DNA from: Sva-07 sp963715285
Lineage (GTDB): Bacteria; Actinomycetota; Acidimicrobiia; Acidimicrobiales; Ilumatobacteraceae
Direction of reading: 5' to 3'
Assembly: GCA_963715285.1 (NCBI GenBank)
Contig: CAVQRU010000002.1
Location: forward strand, 124,001-188,000
DNA: 64,000 nucleotides
Shown: one piece after another, positions 8,419-17,289 of the stretch
How the letters are laid out: every line of letters begins with the position of its first letter
Numbering within the stretch: the stretch's first letter is position 1
Program-made: the position numbers and the translations under genes
The notes under the pieces: generated by a model
What the model was told of the DNA's origin: nothing
What the model saw: the letters and a program-made list of their open reading frames with translations, nothing else
The model's database searches: none

Positions 8419-9522
8419 ATGGTCGGCGCTCCGCAGAATTATCTCGCCGTGATCAAGGTCGTCGGAGTGGGTGGCGGTGGCGTCAACGCCGTCAACCGCA
8501 TGATCGACGCCGGGCTCAAGGGCGTCGAGTTCATCGCCGTCAACACCGACGCGCAGGCGTTGCTGATGAGCGACGCCGACGTCAAGCTCGACATCGGGCG
8601 CGACCTCACCCGCGGGCTCGGTGCCGGGAGCGACCCCGAGGTGGGCCGCTCGGCCGCCGAATCCCATCACGAAGAGATCGAGGAGATGGTCCGCGGCGCC
8701 GACATGGTGTTCATCACCGCCGGTGAGGGCGGTGGCACCGGGACCGGTGCTGCCCCGGTCATCGCCGAGATCGCTCGCGAGGCCGGGGCGCTCACGATCG
8801 GCGTGGTCACGCGGCCGTTCTCGTTCGAGGGCCGCCGCCGGGCGGTGCAGGCCGACAACGGCGTGCAGAAGCTCAAGGAGAAGGTCGACACACTGATCGT
8901 CATCCCGAACGATCGCCTGCTCACCGTCGCCAACGACAAGACCAGCGTCCTCAACGCCTTCAAGATGGCCGACGAGGTGCTGCTGCAGGGTGTGTCCGGC
9001 ATCACGGGCCTGATCACCACGCCGGGCCTGATCAACACCGACTTCGCCGACGTCAAGATGGTGCTGTCGAACGCCGGCTCTGCCCTGATGGGCATCGGGC
9101 AGGCGAGCGGCGACGATCGTGCGGTGTCCGCAGCGAAGGCGGCGATCTCGAGCCCGCTGCTCGAGTCGGCCATCGACGGCGCACGAGGCGTACTGCTCAA
9201 CATCACCGGACCCTCGGGTATGGGTCTGTTCGAGATGAACGCTGCCGCGGAGATCATCCACGGCGTCGCCCATCAGGACGCGAACATCATCTTCGGCACC
9301 GTCATCGACGACGAGATGGGCGACGAGGTGCGGATCACCGTCATCGCCGCCGGCTTCGACCGTCTCGACGAGCAGGGTGGAGGCCGACCGTCGACGTTGG
9401 CCGAGGAGGGTCCACGGACCACGCCGACCCGGATCACCGAGCTGTTCGGGAGCGACGACGAACCCGATCCGTTGGCCGACGACGACGGTGACGACTTCGA
9501 CGTCCCGTCGTTCCTCAAGTAG
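8419..9522 (+). CDS. ftsZ: FtsZ, tubulin-like cell division GTPase
   Basis: Cytoplasmic GTPase forming the Z-ring. Start ATG 8419 is chosen over upstream in-frame ATGs because GGAGG (8406-8410) is 8 nt before it and because FtsZ normally opens close to VIKVVGVGGGGVNAVNRM; 367 aa. Tubulin signature GEGGGTGTGAAPVIAEIA, the T7 loop region NTDFADVKMVLSNAG, and a C-terminal tail ending DDFDVPSFLK, the conserved peptide that binds SepF and other membrane anchors. sepF lies 1.4 kb downstream. Confidence 0.98.
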   Translation: MVGAPQNYLAVIKVVGVGGGGVNAVNRMIDAGLKGVEFIAVNTDAQALLMSDADVKLDIGRDLTRGLGAGSDPEVGRSAAESHHEEIEEMVRGADMVFITAGEGGGTGTGAAPVIAEIAREAGALTIGVVTRPFSFEGRRRAVQADNGVQKLKEKVDTLIVIPNDRLLTVANDKTSVLNAFKMADEVLLQGVSGITGLITTPGLINTDFADVKMVLSNAGSALMGIGQASGDDRAVSAAKAAISSPLLESAIDGARGVLLNITGPSGMGLFEMNAAAEIIHGVAHQDANIIFGTVIDDEMGDEVRITVIAAGFDRLDEQGGGRPSTLAEEGPRTTPTRITELFGSDDEPDPLADDDGDDFDVPSFLK

Positions 9523-9572
9523 CCCGCCCGTCGTTGCTCGAACTGCTCCGCCAGGAGGTCGAGGATCGCCGG

Positions 9573-10226
9573 TTGATCGCGATCGTCTCCGATCGTGGCG
9601 ACGGCGACCTCCACCCGATCCACGTCGACGTGGACGTGCTGGCCGCACGGCAGGTGGCGGTCAGTGGCCGAACGTGGGTGATGCTCGACGAGGTGCACGG
9701 CACCGCCGTGCGCCGCGCCGTCGCTCGCGATCGCTCATCGGGTGATGCGGTCGCCGGGGTCGGCGACGTGCTCGTCGGCGAGCCCGGCACCGCCGTGGCG
9801 GTCTGGGTCGCCGATTGTGCCCCGGTCGTGTTGTTCGATCGTGCCGGCACGACCGTGGCCTGCCACGCTGGATGGCGTGGACTGGCGGCTGGGGTGATCA
9901 ACGTTGCCGTCGACCAACTCGAGGAGCCGTGCGCGGCGGCGGTGCTCGGACCGTGCATCCACCCGTGCTGCTACGAGTTCGGCGCCGTCGAACTCGCCGA
10001 GGTGGCGGTCGGTCTCGACGTCGGCTCCGATGCGATCAGCGGTCGCACCTCGAACGGTGCGCTCGCGCTCGACGTTCCGGCGGCGGTCGCTGTCGCGCTC
10101 GGCCGCCACGGGATCGCGCTCGACACCATCGGCCCGTGCACCGGCTGCGACGACCGGTGGTACTCCCACCGGCGCGGCGATCCCGAGCGACAGGCGGTGG
10201 TCGCATGGTCCGAGGTGGCGCGATGA
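9573..10226 (+). CDS. pgeF: PgeF/YfiH-family multicopper-oxidase-like peptidoglycan editing factor
   Basis: Family members are Zn/Cu-binding cytoplasmic hydrolases that remove wrongly incorporated L-Ser from UDP-MurNAc; others report purine nucleoside or laccase activity. Core motifs are VADCAPVVLFD, ACHAGWRGLAAGV and LGPCIHPCCYEFG, supplying the metal-binding Cys and His residues. Start: an in-frame TTG at 9534 is possible, but TTG 9573 is preferred since GAGGA (9561-9565) is 7 nt upstream; this gives 217 aa, a little short for the family. The stop overlaps the ATG of the next gene (ATGA). This is the usual neighbour after ftsZ in actinobacteria. Confidence 0.85.
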   Translation: MIAIVSDRGDGDLHPIHVDVDVLAARQVAVSGRTWVMLDEVHGTAVRRAVARDRSSGDAVAGVGDVLVGEPGTAVAVWVADCAPVVLFDRAGTTVACHAGWRGLAAGVINVAVDQLEEPCAAAVLGPCIHPCCYEFGAVELAEVAVGLDVGSDAISGRTSNGALALDVPAAVAVALGRHGIALDTIGPCTGCDDRWYSHRRGDPERQAVVAWSEVAR

Positions 10227-10891
10227 GCGATGATCGGTCAGCCCTGGTGGCGCAGCGTCTGGCGTCGATCCGCGGCCGCATCGACGATGTCAGCCGACGG
10301 TTCGACCACGACGTGGAGGTGGTGGCCGTCACCAAGGGCTTCGACGACTGGGCGATCGAGGCGGCCGTCGCGGCCGGATGTCGCGTCATCGGCGAGAACT
10401 ATGCCCAGGAGCTGCTCTCCAAGCGCGCTGTCGTCGACCGGCTCGGACCACAGGTGCAGTTCATCGGTCGGCTCCAGACCAACAAGGTGCGCCAGCTCGT
10501 CGACGTCGTCGACGTCTGGGCGAGCCTGGACCGGCCGTCGGTCGTCGACGAGGTGGCCAAGCGAGCGCCGGGTGCCCGGGTACTGATCCAGGTCGACACC
10601 ACGGGCGATCCGGCCAAAGGCGGGTGCCGTGTGGAGGAGACCGGTCGGCTGGTCGAACGAGCGGTGTCGGCGGGGCTTGCCGTCGACGGGTTGATGACGG
10701 TGGGCCCCACCGGCGGATCTCCCGAGGCAGCGCGCGCCGGGTTCCGTCAGGTCCGTCGACTGGTCGACGAACTCGGCTTGGCAGCGTGCTCGATGGGGAT
10801 GAGTGGCGACCTCGCGGTGGCGGTCGAGGAGGGTTCGACCCAGGTGCGCGTCGGGACGGCGCTGTTCGGGCCTCGACCGCAGCGGACTTGA
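10223..10891 (+). CDS. yggS: YggS/PLPBP-family pyridoxal-phosphate homeostasis protein
   Basis: PLP-binding TIM-barrel protein without known catalytic reaction, implicated in vitamin B6 and amino-acid balance. ATG 10223 overlaps the pgeF stop; 222 aa. The PLP lysine is in VVAVTKGF, followed by GENYAQEL, QFIGRLQTNKVRQL, LIQVDTTGDPAKGG, GLMTVGPTGG, CSMGMSGDLAVAV and VRVGTALFG, all in family order. Sits in the classical ftsZ-pgeF-yggS-sepF string. Confidence 0.94.
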   Translation: MSDDRSALVAQRLASIRGRIDDVSRRFDHDVEVVAVTKGFDDWAIEAAVAAGCRVIGENYAQELLSKRAVVDRLGPQVQFIGRLQTNKVRQLVDVVDVWASLDRPSVVDEVAKRAPGARVLIQVDTTGDPAKGGCRVEETGRLVERAVSAGLAVDGLMTVGPTGGSPEAARAGFRQVRRLVDELGLAACSMGMSGDLAVAVEEGSTQVRVGTALFGPRPQRT

Positions 10892-10925
10892 CGTCGCTGT
10901 CCACCGTGAACGGGGTGCGCTGGGC

Positions 10926-10931
10926 TAGCCT
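10926..10931 (+). promoter_or_regulatory. Candidate -10 element (TAGCCT) for sepF
   Basis: TAGCCT in the 60-bp gap before sepF; transcription would begin near 10938, just ahead of AGGAGG (10941-10946) that serves the ATG at 10952. No convincing -35 at the expected distance. Confidence 0.35.
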
Positions 10932-10951
10932 GCGCCACGCAGGAGGAATGC

Positions 10952-11539
10952 ATGTCACTCTGGAAGAAGACCATGGACTACCTGGGTCTGGGTCCCGACG
11001 ATGCGTACGACGACTACGACGACTACGACGAGCCGGCGCCAGCGCCGCGGCAGGGCCGCGCGCCTCGTGACGCCGACGCGCGGGGGAATTGGGACGCCGT
11101 GGCCGAACCCGAGCCGACGGTTCGCACGGTGTCCGCACGACCCAGCTTTCCGTCGCGTGACTTCGACGCATCGCCGACACGGCGTGCAGCCGGGAACGGC
11201 GGAGGACGCCCCGACGACTCCGGGGTCCAGGTCCGGCCCGCGCCTCAGCAGAACCCACCCACGAATCTCCGAAGCGTGCCGGGAGGATCCATGGAGCCGC
11301 ACACGGTTCGTCCGCGTCGTTTCGACCAGGCCCAGGAGGTCGCCGACAAGTTCAAGGACGGACAGCCCGTCATCATGAACCTCGAAGGCACCGAGCGCGA
11401 TGTCGCTCGTCGACTGATCGACTTCGCGAGCGGGATCTGTTACGCCCTCGACGGATCGATGGAGAAGGTCGCGACCGGCGTGTACCTGCTCAAGCCGCCG
11501 GCGCCGCAACGCCCGCGGTACGACGATTACGACGACTGA
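10952..11539 (+). CDS. sepF: SepF, membrane anchor of FtsZ
   Basis: Cytoplasmic protein that binds FtsZ's C-terminal tail and tethers it to the membrane through an N-terminal amphipathic helix (MSLWKKTMDYLGLG). 195 aa; strong AGGAGG site. After the helix come tyrosine/aspartate repeats (DDYDDYD), a long Pro/Arg-rich disordered linker to about residue 115, and the conserved C-terminal DUF552 core (VRPRRFDQAQEVADKFKDG, PVIMNLEGTERDVARRLIDF, GSMEKVATGVYLL). The protein ends with another DDYDD motif. Standard neighbour between yggS and divIVA. Confidence 0.95.
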   Translation: MSLWKKTMDYLGLGPDDAYDDYDDYDEPAPAPRQGRAPRDADARGNWDAVAEPEPTVRTVSARPSFPSRDFDASPTRRAAGNGGGRPDDSGVQVRPAPQQNPPTNLRSVPGGSMEPHTVRPRRFDQAQEVADKFKDGQPVIMNLEGTERDVARRLIDFASGICYALDGSMEKVATGVYLLKPPAPQRPRYDDYDD

Positions 11540-11556
11540 ACTCGAAGGAGACCCTG

Positions 11557-12613
11557 ATGGAGATGAACCCGCAGCGCGTTCGCAGCGCCGAGTTCAAGAC
11601 GGTGCGCAAGGGTGCGGACCCCGACGAGGTCCGCGGGTTCCTGAGCGAGGTCGCCGACGAACTCGAACGTGCGCAGAATCAGTCGACCGCGATGGAGGCC
11701 CGGGCACGGGCCGCGGTGGCCCGGCTCCAGGAGGTCAGCGAGCAGGCGAGCGCCGCGCAGGCAACCAACGTCGAGGCGTCGGTGGAGGAGGCCGAGACGA
11801 TCAGCCGCACGCTGTTGCTCGCGCAACGCACCGCGGACGCCACGATCGCCAACGCCAACACGGAGGCGAAACGCGTGCTCGCGAAGGCCAACGACGAGGC
11901 GGCGACCACGCTCGACTCCACTCGCGAGATGTCGGCCCAGATGCTCGAGGAGGCACGAATCGAGGCCTACCGCGTCGGTGAGGCGGAACGTCAGTCGATC
12001 GCCAGCGAGGTCGAGGCGCTCAAGGCGCGTTCGCGACTTCCTCGAGTCCGACGTCCACCACCTCGAGACCTTCCTGGTCGATCAACGCGCTCGCGTCAGG
12101 GAGGCCGCGACCGCATTGATCGATCTGGCCGAGCGGGTTCCCGGTGGGTTGGGCGACGTCCGCCGCCCGCTGCTGTCCGCGTCCGACGACGACACGCCGT
12201 CTGCTCTCTTTCGTGGCGACACCGAGACACGCAGTGGCTCCACCGCCGAGGACGGTGGCAGGGACTCCGATCTCGGTGGCGCGCCCGATGTGGCGCCCGG
12301 GGACGATTCGGGCGGATTCGTGATCGTGACCGAGATCGCCGAGACCGAGCGTTCCGACACCGGCAGCACCGGCACCGCTGACGCCGCTGACGCCGCTCCC
12401 GACACCGACACCGGCAGTGGACCCGACGACGTCGCCGAGGTCACTGGTGCGGCCAACGAGGTCTCGCCCGAGGATCCGTGGGGCGACCGCGGTTCGTCGG
12501 TCGACGATCCCACCGAGGCGATCCCGATGGCTCCTGCCGACGACGACCAGGCGCCCGAACGCGACGAGTCGGGCGAGGAGTTCCGGTTCTCGTTCGACGA
12601 CGAACGCTCCTGA
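11557..12613 (+). CDS. divIVA: DivIVA-domain protein (Wag31-like), apparent 1-nt frameshift
   Basis: Coiled-coil polar/septal scaffold that directs envelope growth in actinobacteria. AAGGAG precedes ATG 11557. The N-terminal DivIVA domain reads MEMNPQRVRSAEFKTVRKG with the family GADPDEVRGFL motif, then a long coiled coil up to EVEALKAR (about 12030). There the frame is lost: the expected continuation RDFLESDVHHLETFLVDQR is in the next frame and runs to 12613 with an acidic tail ending FRFSFDDERS. Removing one T at 12030/12031 (GCGCGT-TCGCGAC) restores one ~350-aa protein. Since such genes are usually essential, a sequence error is as likely as a real mutation. Confidence 0.85.
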
Positions 12614-12658
12614 ACCCGCCGGCGCCGGAACCCGGGCGTCGGCCCCGCTCGCCGTCGG

Positions 12659-12664
12659 TAGCAT
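12659..12664 (+). promoter_or_regulatory. Leaderless-type -10 element (TAGCAT) of ileS
   Basis: TAGCAT ends 6 nt before the GTG start (12671), so a transcript would begin at or next to the start codon. No ribosome site is present. This leaves no room for the T-box leader often found upstream of actinobacterial ileS. Confidence 0.55.
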
Positions 12665-12670
12665 CGCCTC

Positions 12671-15600
12671 GTGCCCTATCCAGACGTCGATCCCCGGCCG
12701 CACTTCCCACGTCTCGAGGAGCAGATCCTCACCCGCTGGGAGAAGGACGACACCTTCCAGGCGTCGATCGACCAACGTCCGGCCGGTGAGTACGGCGCGA
12801 ACGAGTTCGTCTTCTACGACGGTCCGCCGTTCGCCAACGGGCTCCCGCACTACGGCCACCTGCTGACCGGCTACGTCAAGGACGCGATCCCGCGGTACCA
12901 GACCATGCGCGGCCACCGGGTCGAGCGCCGGTTCGGGTGGGACTGCCACGGTCTGCCTGCGGAGGTCAAGGCCGAGCAGGAGCTGGGGATCTCGGGCCAC
13001 CCGGAGATCACGGCATTCGGCATCGACCGCTTCAACGACGCCTGCCGAACGAGCGTGCTGCAGTTCACCGACGACTGGCGCGACTACGTGACGCGTCAGG
13101 CGCGGTGGGTCGACTTCGACAACGACTACAAGACCCTCGACCTGTCCTACATGGAGAGCGTCATGTGGGCATTCAAGACGCTCTGGGACAAGGGCCTCGT
13201 CTACGAGGGCTTCCGAGTCATCGCCTACTGCTGGCGTTGCGAGACGCCGCTGAGCAACACCGAGACGCGTATGGACGACGTGTACCGCGACCGGCAGGAC
13301 CCGGCGCTGACGGTCGGCTTCCAACTCGAGTCCGGCGAACGCATGCTCGCCTGGACGACGACGCCGTGGACGTTGCCGTCGAACCTCGCCCTCGCGGTCG
13401 GCCCCGACATCGAGTACGCCGTCGTCGAACTCGACGGCGTGCGCTACGTCATCGCCGAGGCACTGCTCGGCGCCTACAGCGCAGAGTTGGGTGAGGCCAC
13501 GCTGGTCGCCACGATGCGCGGCAGCGAACTCGTGGGTCGCCGCTACACGCCGCTGTTCGACTACTTCGCCGACACCGACAACGCCTTCCAGGTTCTCGCT
13601 GCCGATTTCGTGTCCACCGACGACGGCACCGGCATCGTCCACCTCGCGCCGGGGTTCGGCGAGGACGACCAGGTCGTCGCCAACGCGGCCGGGATCCCGA
13701 CGGTCTGTCCGATGGACGAACACGGCCGCTACACCGCCGAGGTGCGTGACTGGGCCGGAACCCACGTGTTCGACGCCAATCCGCTGGTGATCCGCGAGTT
13801 GAAGGATCGAGGCGTCGTGGTTCGCCATGCCACCTACGACCACCCGTACCCGCACTGTTGGCGATGTGCGCAGCCGCTCGTCTACCGCGCGATCTCGTCG
13901 TGGTTCGTCAAGGTCACCGAGTTCCGGGACCGGATGGTCGAGCTCAACCAGGAGATCACGTGGCAACCCGCTCACATCAAGGACGGCAGCTTCGGCAAGT
14001 GGTTGGAGAACGCCCGCGACTGGTCGATCAGCCGCAACCGCTTCTGGGGCTCGCCGATCCCCGTGTGGCAGTCCGACGACCCGACGTACCCGCGCGTCGA
14101 CGTCTACGGCTCGCTCGCCGAACTCGAAGCCGACTTCGGTGTGCCGGTCACCGACCTGCACCGGCCCCAGGTGGACGAACTCGTGCGGCCGAATCCCGAC
14201 GACCCCACCGGTGCGTCGATGATGCGGCGGGTGCCCGAAGTGCTCGATTGCTGGTTCGAGTCCGGATCGATGCCGTTCGCGCAGGTGCACTACCCGTTCG
14301 AGAACACCGAGTGGTTCGAACACCACCATCCGGGCGACTTCATCGTCGAGTACATCGGTCAGACCCGCGGGTGGTTCTACACGTTGCACGTCCTGGCCAC
14401 CGCGCTCTTCGATCGACCCGCGTTCGCGAACTGCGTCAGCCACGGCAACGTGCTCGGCGACGACGGTCGGAAGATGTCGAAGAGCCTCAACAACTACCCG
14501 GACCCGAAGGAGATGTTCGACACCCACGGTGCCGACGCCATGCGCTGGTACCTGTTGTCGTCGTCGATCCTGCGCGGCGGAGACGGCATGGTCACCGAGG
14601 AGGGCATGCGCGACACGGTTCGTCACGTCCTGCTCCCACTGTGGAACTCGTGGTACTTCCTCACCCTGTACGCCAATGCGGCCGACCATCAGGGCTCGAT
14701 CCGTACCGACTCCACCAACGTGCTCGACCGCTACGTGCTCGCCAAGACGCGTGTGCTCGTGGCCGACATGACGGAGACGATGGACGCCTTCGACCTGTTC
14801 GGCGCATGTCAGCTCGTACGCGACTACCTCGACGTGTTGACGAACTGGTACATCCGCCGCAGCCGTGATCGGTTCTGGGCGGGCGACCACGATGCCATCG
14901 ACACGATGCACACCGTGCTGTCGATGCTCACACGGGTCGCGGCTCCCCTGCTGCCCCTCGTGTCCGAGGAGATCCACTCGGGCCTGCACGGTGACGACGG
15001 GGCGCGCAGCGTGCATCTCACCGACTGGCCCGACGTCGACGAACTCCCCGCTGCCGATGACCTCGTCGCCACGATGGACCTCGTGCGCGACGTCTGCTCG
15101 GCGACACTGTCGATCCGCAAGGCACATCAGCGGCGGGTGCGCCTCCCGCTGAACACGGTGACGGTCGCGTCGGCCGACGCCCATCGTCTGGTCGACTTCG
15201 TCGACGTGATCGCCGATGAAGTGAACGTTCGTCATGTCGAGTTGACCGACGACGTGGCCTCGGTGGCGACCGAGCGTCTGCAACTGGTTCCCGCCAAACT
15301 CGGACCCCGCCTGGGCAGCGACGTCCAGCAGGTGATCCGCGCGCACAAGACGGGCGACTGGACGGTCTCGGGCGACGCCGTGGTCGTCGGGGGAGTCGAG
15401 CTGCTCCCGGGGGAGTACAGCCTCGAGCTGGTGGCGGAGGGCGACAAGGCGAGTGCCGGCATGAGCGACCACGCCGGGGTGGTCGCTCTCGACATCGAGG
15501 TGACGGAGGAGTTGGAGATCGAAGGTCGTGCCCGCGATCTCGTGCGGCTCGTGCAGCAGGCTCGTCGTGAGGCCGACCTCGACGTGTCGGATCGCATCGA

Positions 15601-15751
15601 CCTCACGGTCACCGCATCGCCGTCGTGGATCGAAGCGATCCGGGCCCACGAGGCGCTCATCGCCGCCGAGACCCTGGCGACGTCGCTCACCGCCGTGTCC
15701 TCCGACGACACCGGTGACCCTGCCATCGACGTCGTCGTGGCGTCCGGGTGA
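12671..15751 (+). CDS. ileS: Isoleucyl-tRNA synthetase
   Basis: Class I aminoacyl-tRNA synthetase charging tRNA-Ile. GTG start at 12671; 1026 aa, the length of the long (eukaryote-like) IleRS type. HIGH-type motif in GLPHYGHLLTGYVKD, preceded by FYDGPPFANG; WDCHGLPAE; editing-domain segment WTTTPWTLPSNLALAVG; ISRNRFWGSPIPVW; and KMSKS in DDGRKMSKSLNNYPDP. Anticodon-binding and C-terminal domains follow (LTNWYIRRSRDRFW). No T-box leader (see the promoter entry). Preceded by divIVA, as in other actinobacteria. Confidence 0.97.
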   Translation: MPYPDVDPRPHFPRLEEQILTRWEKDDTFQASIDQRPAGEYGANEFVFYDGPPFANGLPHYGHLLTGYVKDAIPRYQTMRGHRVERRFGWDCHGLPAEVKAEQELGISGHPEITAFGIDRFNDACRTSVLQFTDDWRDYVTRQARWVDFDNDYKTLDLSYMESVMWAFKTLWDKGLVYEGFRVIAYCWRCETPLSNTETRMDDVYRDRQDPALTVGFQLESGERMLAWTTTPWTLPSNLALAVGPDIEYAVVELDGVRYVIAEALLGAYSAELGEATLVATMRGSELVGRRYTPLFDYFADTDNAFQVLAADFVSTDDGTGIVHLAPGFGEDDQVVANAAGIPTVCPMDEHGRYTAEVRDWAGTHVFDANPLVIRELKDRGVVVRHATYDHPYPHCWRCAQPLVYRAISSWFVKVTEFRDRMVELNQEITWQPAHIKDGSFGKWLENARDWSISRNRFWGSPIPVWQSDDPTYPRVDVYGSLAELEADFGVPVTDLHRPQVDELVRPNPDDPTGASMMRRVPEVLDCWFESGSMPFAQVHYPFENTEWFEHHHPGDFIVEYIGQTRGWFYTLHVLATALFDRPAFANCVSHGNVLGDDGRKMSKSLNNYPDPKEMFDTHGADAMRWYLLSSSILRGGDGMVTEEGMRDTVRHVLLPLWNSWYFLTLYANAADHQGSIRTDSTNVLDRYVLAKTRVLVADMTETMDAFDLFGACQLVRDYLDVLTNWYIRRSRDRFWAGDHDAIDTMHTVLSMLTRVAAPLLPLVSEEIHSGLHGDDGARSVHLTDWPDVDELPAADDLVATMDLVRDVCSATLSIRKAHQRRVRLPLNTVTVASADAHRLVDFVDVIADEVNVRHVELTDDVASVATERLQLVPAKLGPRLGSDVQQVIRAHKTGDWTVSGDAVVVGGVELLPGEYSLELVAEGDKASAGMSDHAGVVALDIEVTEELEIEGRARDLVRLVQQARREADLDVSDRIDLTVTASPSWIEAIRAHEALIAAETLATSLTAVSSDDTGDPAIDVVVASG

Positions 15752-15780
15752 GCCGCTGGTCGTTCCGCTCGGGCATCCGG

Positions 15781-15786
15781 TAGAGT
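15781..15786 (+). promoter_or_regulatory. Candidate -10 element (TAGAGT) for the DksA-like gene
   Basis: TAGAGT lies 30 nt before ATG 15817, leaving a short leader that contains GGGAGGA (15804-15810). -35 not recognisable. Confidence 0.35.
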
Positions 15787-15816
15787 CCGCCGCTCACACC
15801 GCCGGGAGGAGCGCAC

Positions 15817-16746
15817 ATGGCAACCGCGAAGAAGACGAGTTCCGCCGAGAAGGCGGCGCCGACGAAGACCGCTCGCACGACGAAGCCGTCAGCCAAGAAG
15901 GCGCCGGCGAAGAAGGCCCCGGCGAAGCAGGCGACAACGGCGAAGAAGTCCACCGCGAAGAAGTCGCCCGCGAAGAAGGCCCCGGCGAAGAAGGCGACAA
16001 CGGCGAAGAAGGCCCCGGTGAAGAAGGCCCCGGTGAAGAAGGCCCCGGCGAAGAAGGCCGCTGCGAAGAAGGCCCCGGCGAAGCAGGCGACAACGGCGAA
16101 GAAGGCCCCGGCGAAGCAGGCGACAACGGCGAAGAAGACGCCGGCGAAGAAGGTCACCACGAAGAAGACCCCCACGAAGAAGGCGACACCAGTGAAGAAG
16201 GCGACAGCGAGAGCTGCGACCACGAGGACCCCCGCCACGACGTCGGCTGCCAAGCGCAAGGGCCCGAGCCAGACCAGCCTCACGCCGTCGCTGCTGTCGA
16301 ACGCACAGTTCGAACGCGTCGAGATCCCTGCTCCACGGGGTCGCACCAAGGACGGCATCGCCTACACGAAGGACTTCGACGTGCAGTTCCTCAAGGCGCA
16401 GCGCGACGAACTCCTGGCCCGCCGAGCGGCCGAACTCGCTCGAGCGACGCGACTCGAGGACGAGGCGACGAGCATCATCGAGAACGGCGAGATGGGCGAC
16501 GTGCAGTTCGACGACGAAGGTGGCGAGGGCGACACGATGGTCGTGCAGCGCGACCTCGACCGTGTGCTGTCCACCCAGGCCCGGCAGACGATCCTCGACA
16601 TCGATGCGGCCCTTGCCCGTATCGAGCAGGGCACCTATGGGTACTCGTCGGTGTCCGGCCTGCCGATTCAGCGCGAACGACTCGAGGCGATCCCCGAGAC
16701 CACCGTTCTGGCCGCTGAGAAGGTCAGCGGCGTCGGTCCGCGCTGA
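15817..16746 (+). CDS. DksA/TraR-like protein with lysine-alanine-rich histone-H1-like N-terminal tail
   Basis: 309 aa. Residues 1-~150 are a low-complexity basic tail of AKKAPAKK/ATTAKK repeats like bacterial histone-H1-like proteins, suggesting nucleic-acid binding. From ~175 the protein resembles the DksA/TraR family: a helical hairpin (FDVQFLKAQRDELLARRAAE and MVVQRDLDRVLSTQARQTIL) then IEQGTYGYSSVSGLPIQRER, the place of the C4 zinc finger (usual YGxCxxCGxxI). The cysteines are absent, replaced by Ser/Val/Ser, so no zinc is expected. Similar DksA-like genes sit beside lspA in actinobacteria. A role in RNA-polymerase or nucleoid regulation is inference. Confidence 0.85.
   Translation: MATAKKTSSAEKAAPTKTARTTKPSAKKAPAKKAPAKQATTAKKSTAKKSPAKKAPAKKATTAKKAPVKKAPVKKAPAKKAAAKKAPAKQATTAKKAPAKQATTAKKTPAKKVTTKKTPTKKATPVKKATARAATTRTPATTSAAKRKGPSQTSLTPSLLSNAQFERVEIPAPRGRTKDGIAYTKDFDVQFLKAQRDELLARRAAELARATRLEDEATSIIENGEMGDVQFDDEGGEGDTMVVQRDLDRVLSTQARQTILDIDAALARIEQGTYGYSSVSGLPIQRERLEAIPETTVLAAEKVSGVGPR
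15889..16215 (+). repeat. Tandem repeats encoding AKKAPAKK-type tail
   Basis: Degenerate tandem copies of a unit like GCGAAGAAGGCCCCG (15 nt), mixed with GCGACAACG units, fill this stretch within the DksA-like gene. Such repeats can expand or shrink by slippage, so tail length may vary between strains. Confidence 0.8.
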
Positions 16747-16749
16747 ATC

Positions 16750-17289
16750 ATGCCAGCCCTCGGCGCATGGCGGGTTCCGGTAGCCATCGCGCTGGGTGTG
16801 GTCGTCGTCGACCAGTCGACGAAACACTGGGCGGTCACGTGGCTCGGTGACGACCGGACCATCGATCTCGTGTGGACGCTGCGGTTCAATCTCGCGTTCA
16901 ACAACGGGATGGCGTTCGGTCAGGCGGGTGGCCTGGGACCGGTGATCGCCGTCGTCGCCACGCTCGTGATCGTCTACCTGCTGGCGACGCTGCGCAACGA
17001 ATCCAGTCGCATCAGCACGATCGGGATGGGCCTGCTCATCGGTGGTGCAGCAGGAAACCTGATCGATCGCCTGTTCCGCGGCGACGCGTGGCTCAACGGC
17101 GCCGTCGTCGACTTCATCGATCTGCAGTGGTTCCCGATCTTCAATGTCGCCGACATGGCGATCAACGTCGGTGCGGGGCTGCTGATCCTGGGCAGTGTGC
17201 TGTCCGCTCGGCAGGACGGACGCACCGAGGCGAAGCGGGAGTTGCAGGACGAGCACGAGCAGCAGGAGTCGGCGGGGGGTGCGACATGA
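16750..17289 (+). CDS. lspA: Lipoprotein signal peptidase (signal peptidase II)
   Basis: Aspartic membrane protease that cleaves prolipoproteins after lipidation. 179 aa with four hydrophobic helices (first: VPVAIALGVVVVDQSTKHWA). Conserved boxes are FNLAFNNGMAFG, GGAAGNLIDRLFRG (first catalytic Asp) and VVDFIDLQWFPIFNVADMAI (second catalytic Asp in NVAD). A hydrophilic Glu/Gln-rich tail follows. Starts 3 nt after the DksA-like gene and overlaps rluD by 4 nt (ATGA). A likely client in this window is the DUF3048 lipoprotein. Confidence 0.96.
   Translation: MPALGAWRVPVAIALGVVVVDQSTKHWAVTWLGDDRTIDLVWTLRFNLAFNNGMAFGQAGGLGPVIAVVATLVIVYLLATLRNESSRISTIGMGLLIGGAAGNLIDRLFRGDAWLNGAVVDFIDLQWFPIFNVADMAINVGAGLLILGSVLSARQDGRTEAKRELQDEHEQQESAGGAT

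Noticed and set aside
10888..10893. TTGACG as -35 of sepF.
   Set aside because: It is 32 nt from the TAGCCT -10, far outside normal spacing, and overlaps the end of yggS.
12560..12670. T-box riboswitch upstream of ileS.
   Set aside because: divIVA coding sequence extends to 12613, no T-box consensus is seen, and the promoter sits 6 nt before the start.
14245..14275. GGTTCGAGTCC-like TpsiC-arm sequence suggesting a tRNA.
   Set aside because: It lies inside ileS coding sequence and no cloverleaf can be drawn around it. No tRNA was found in the window.
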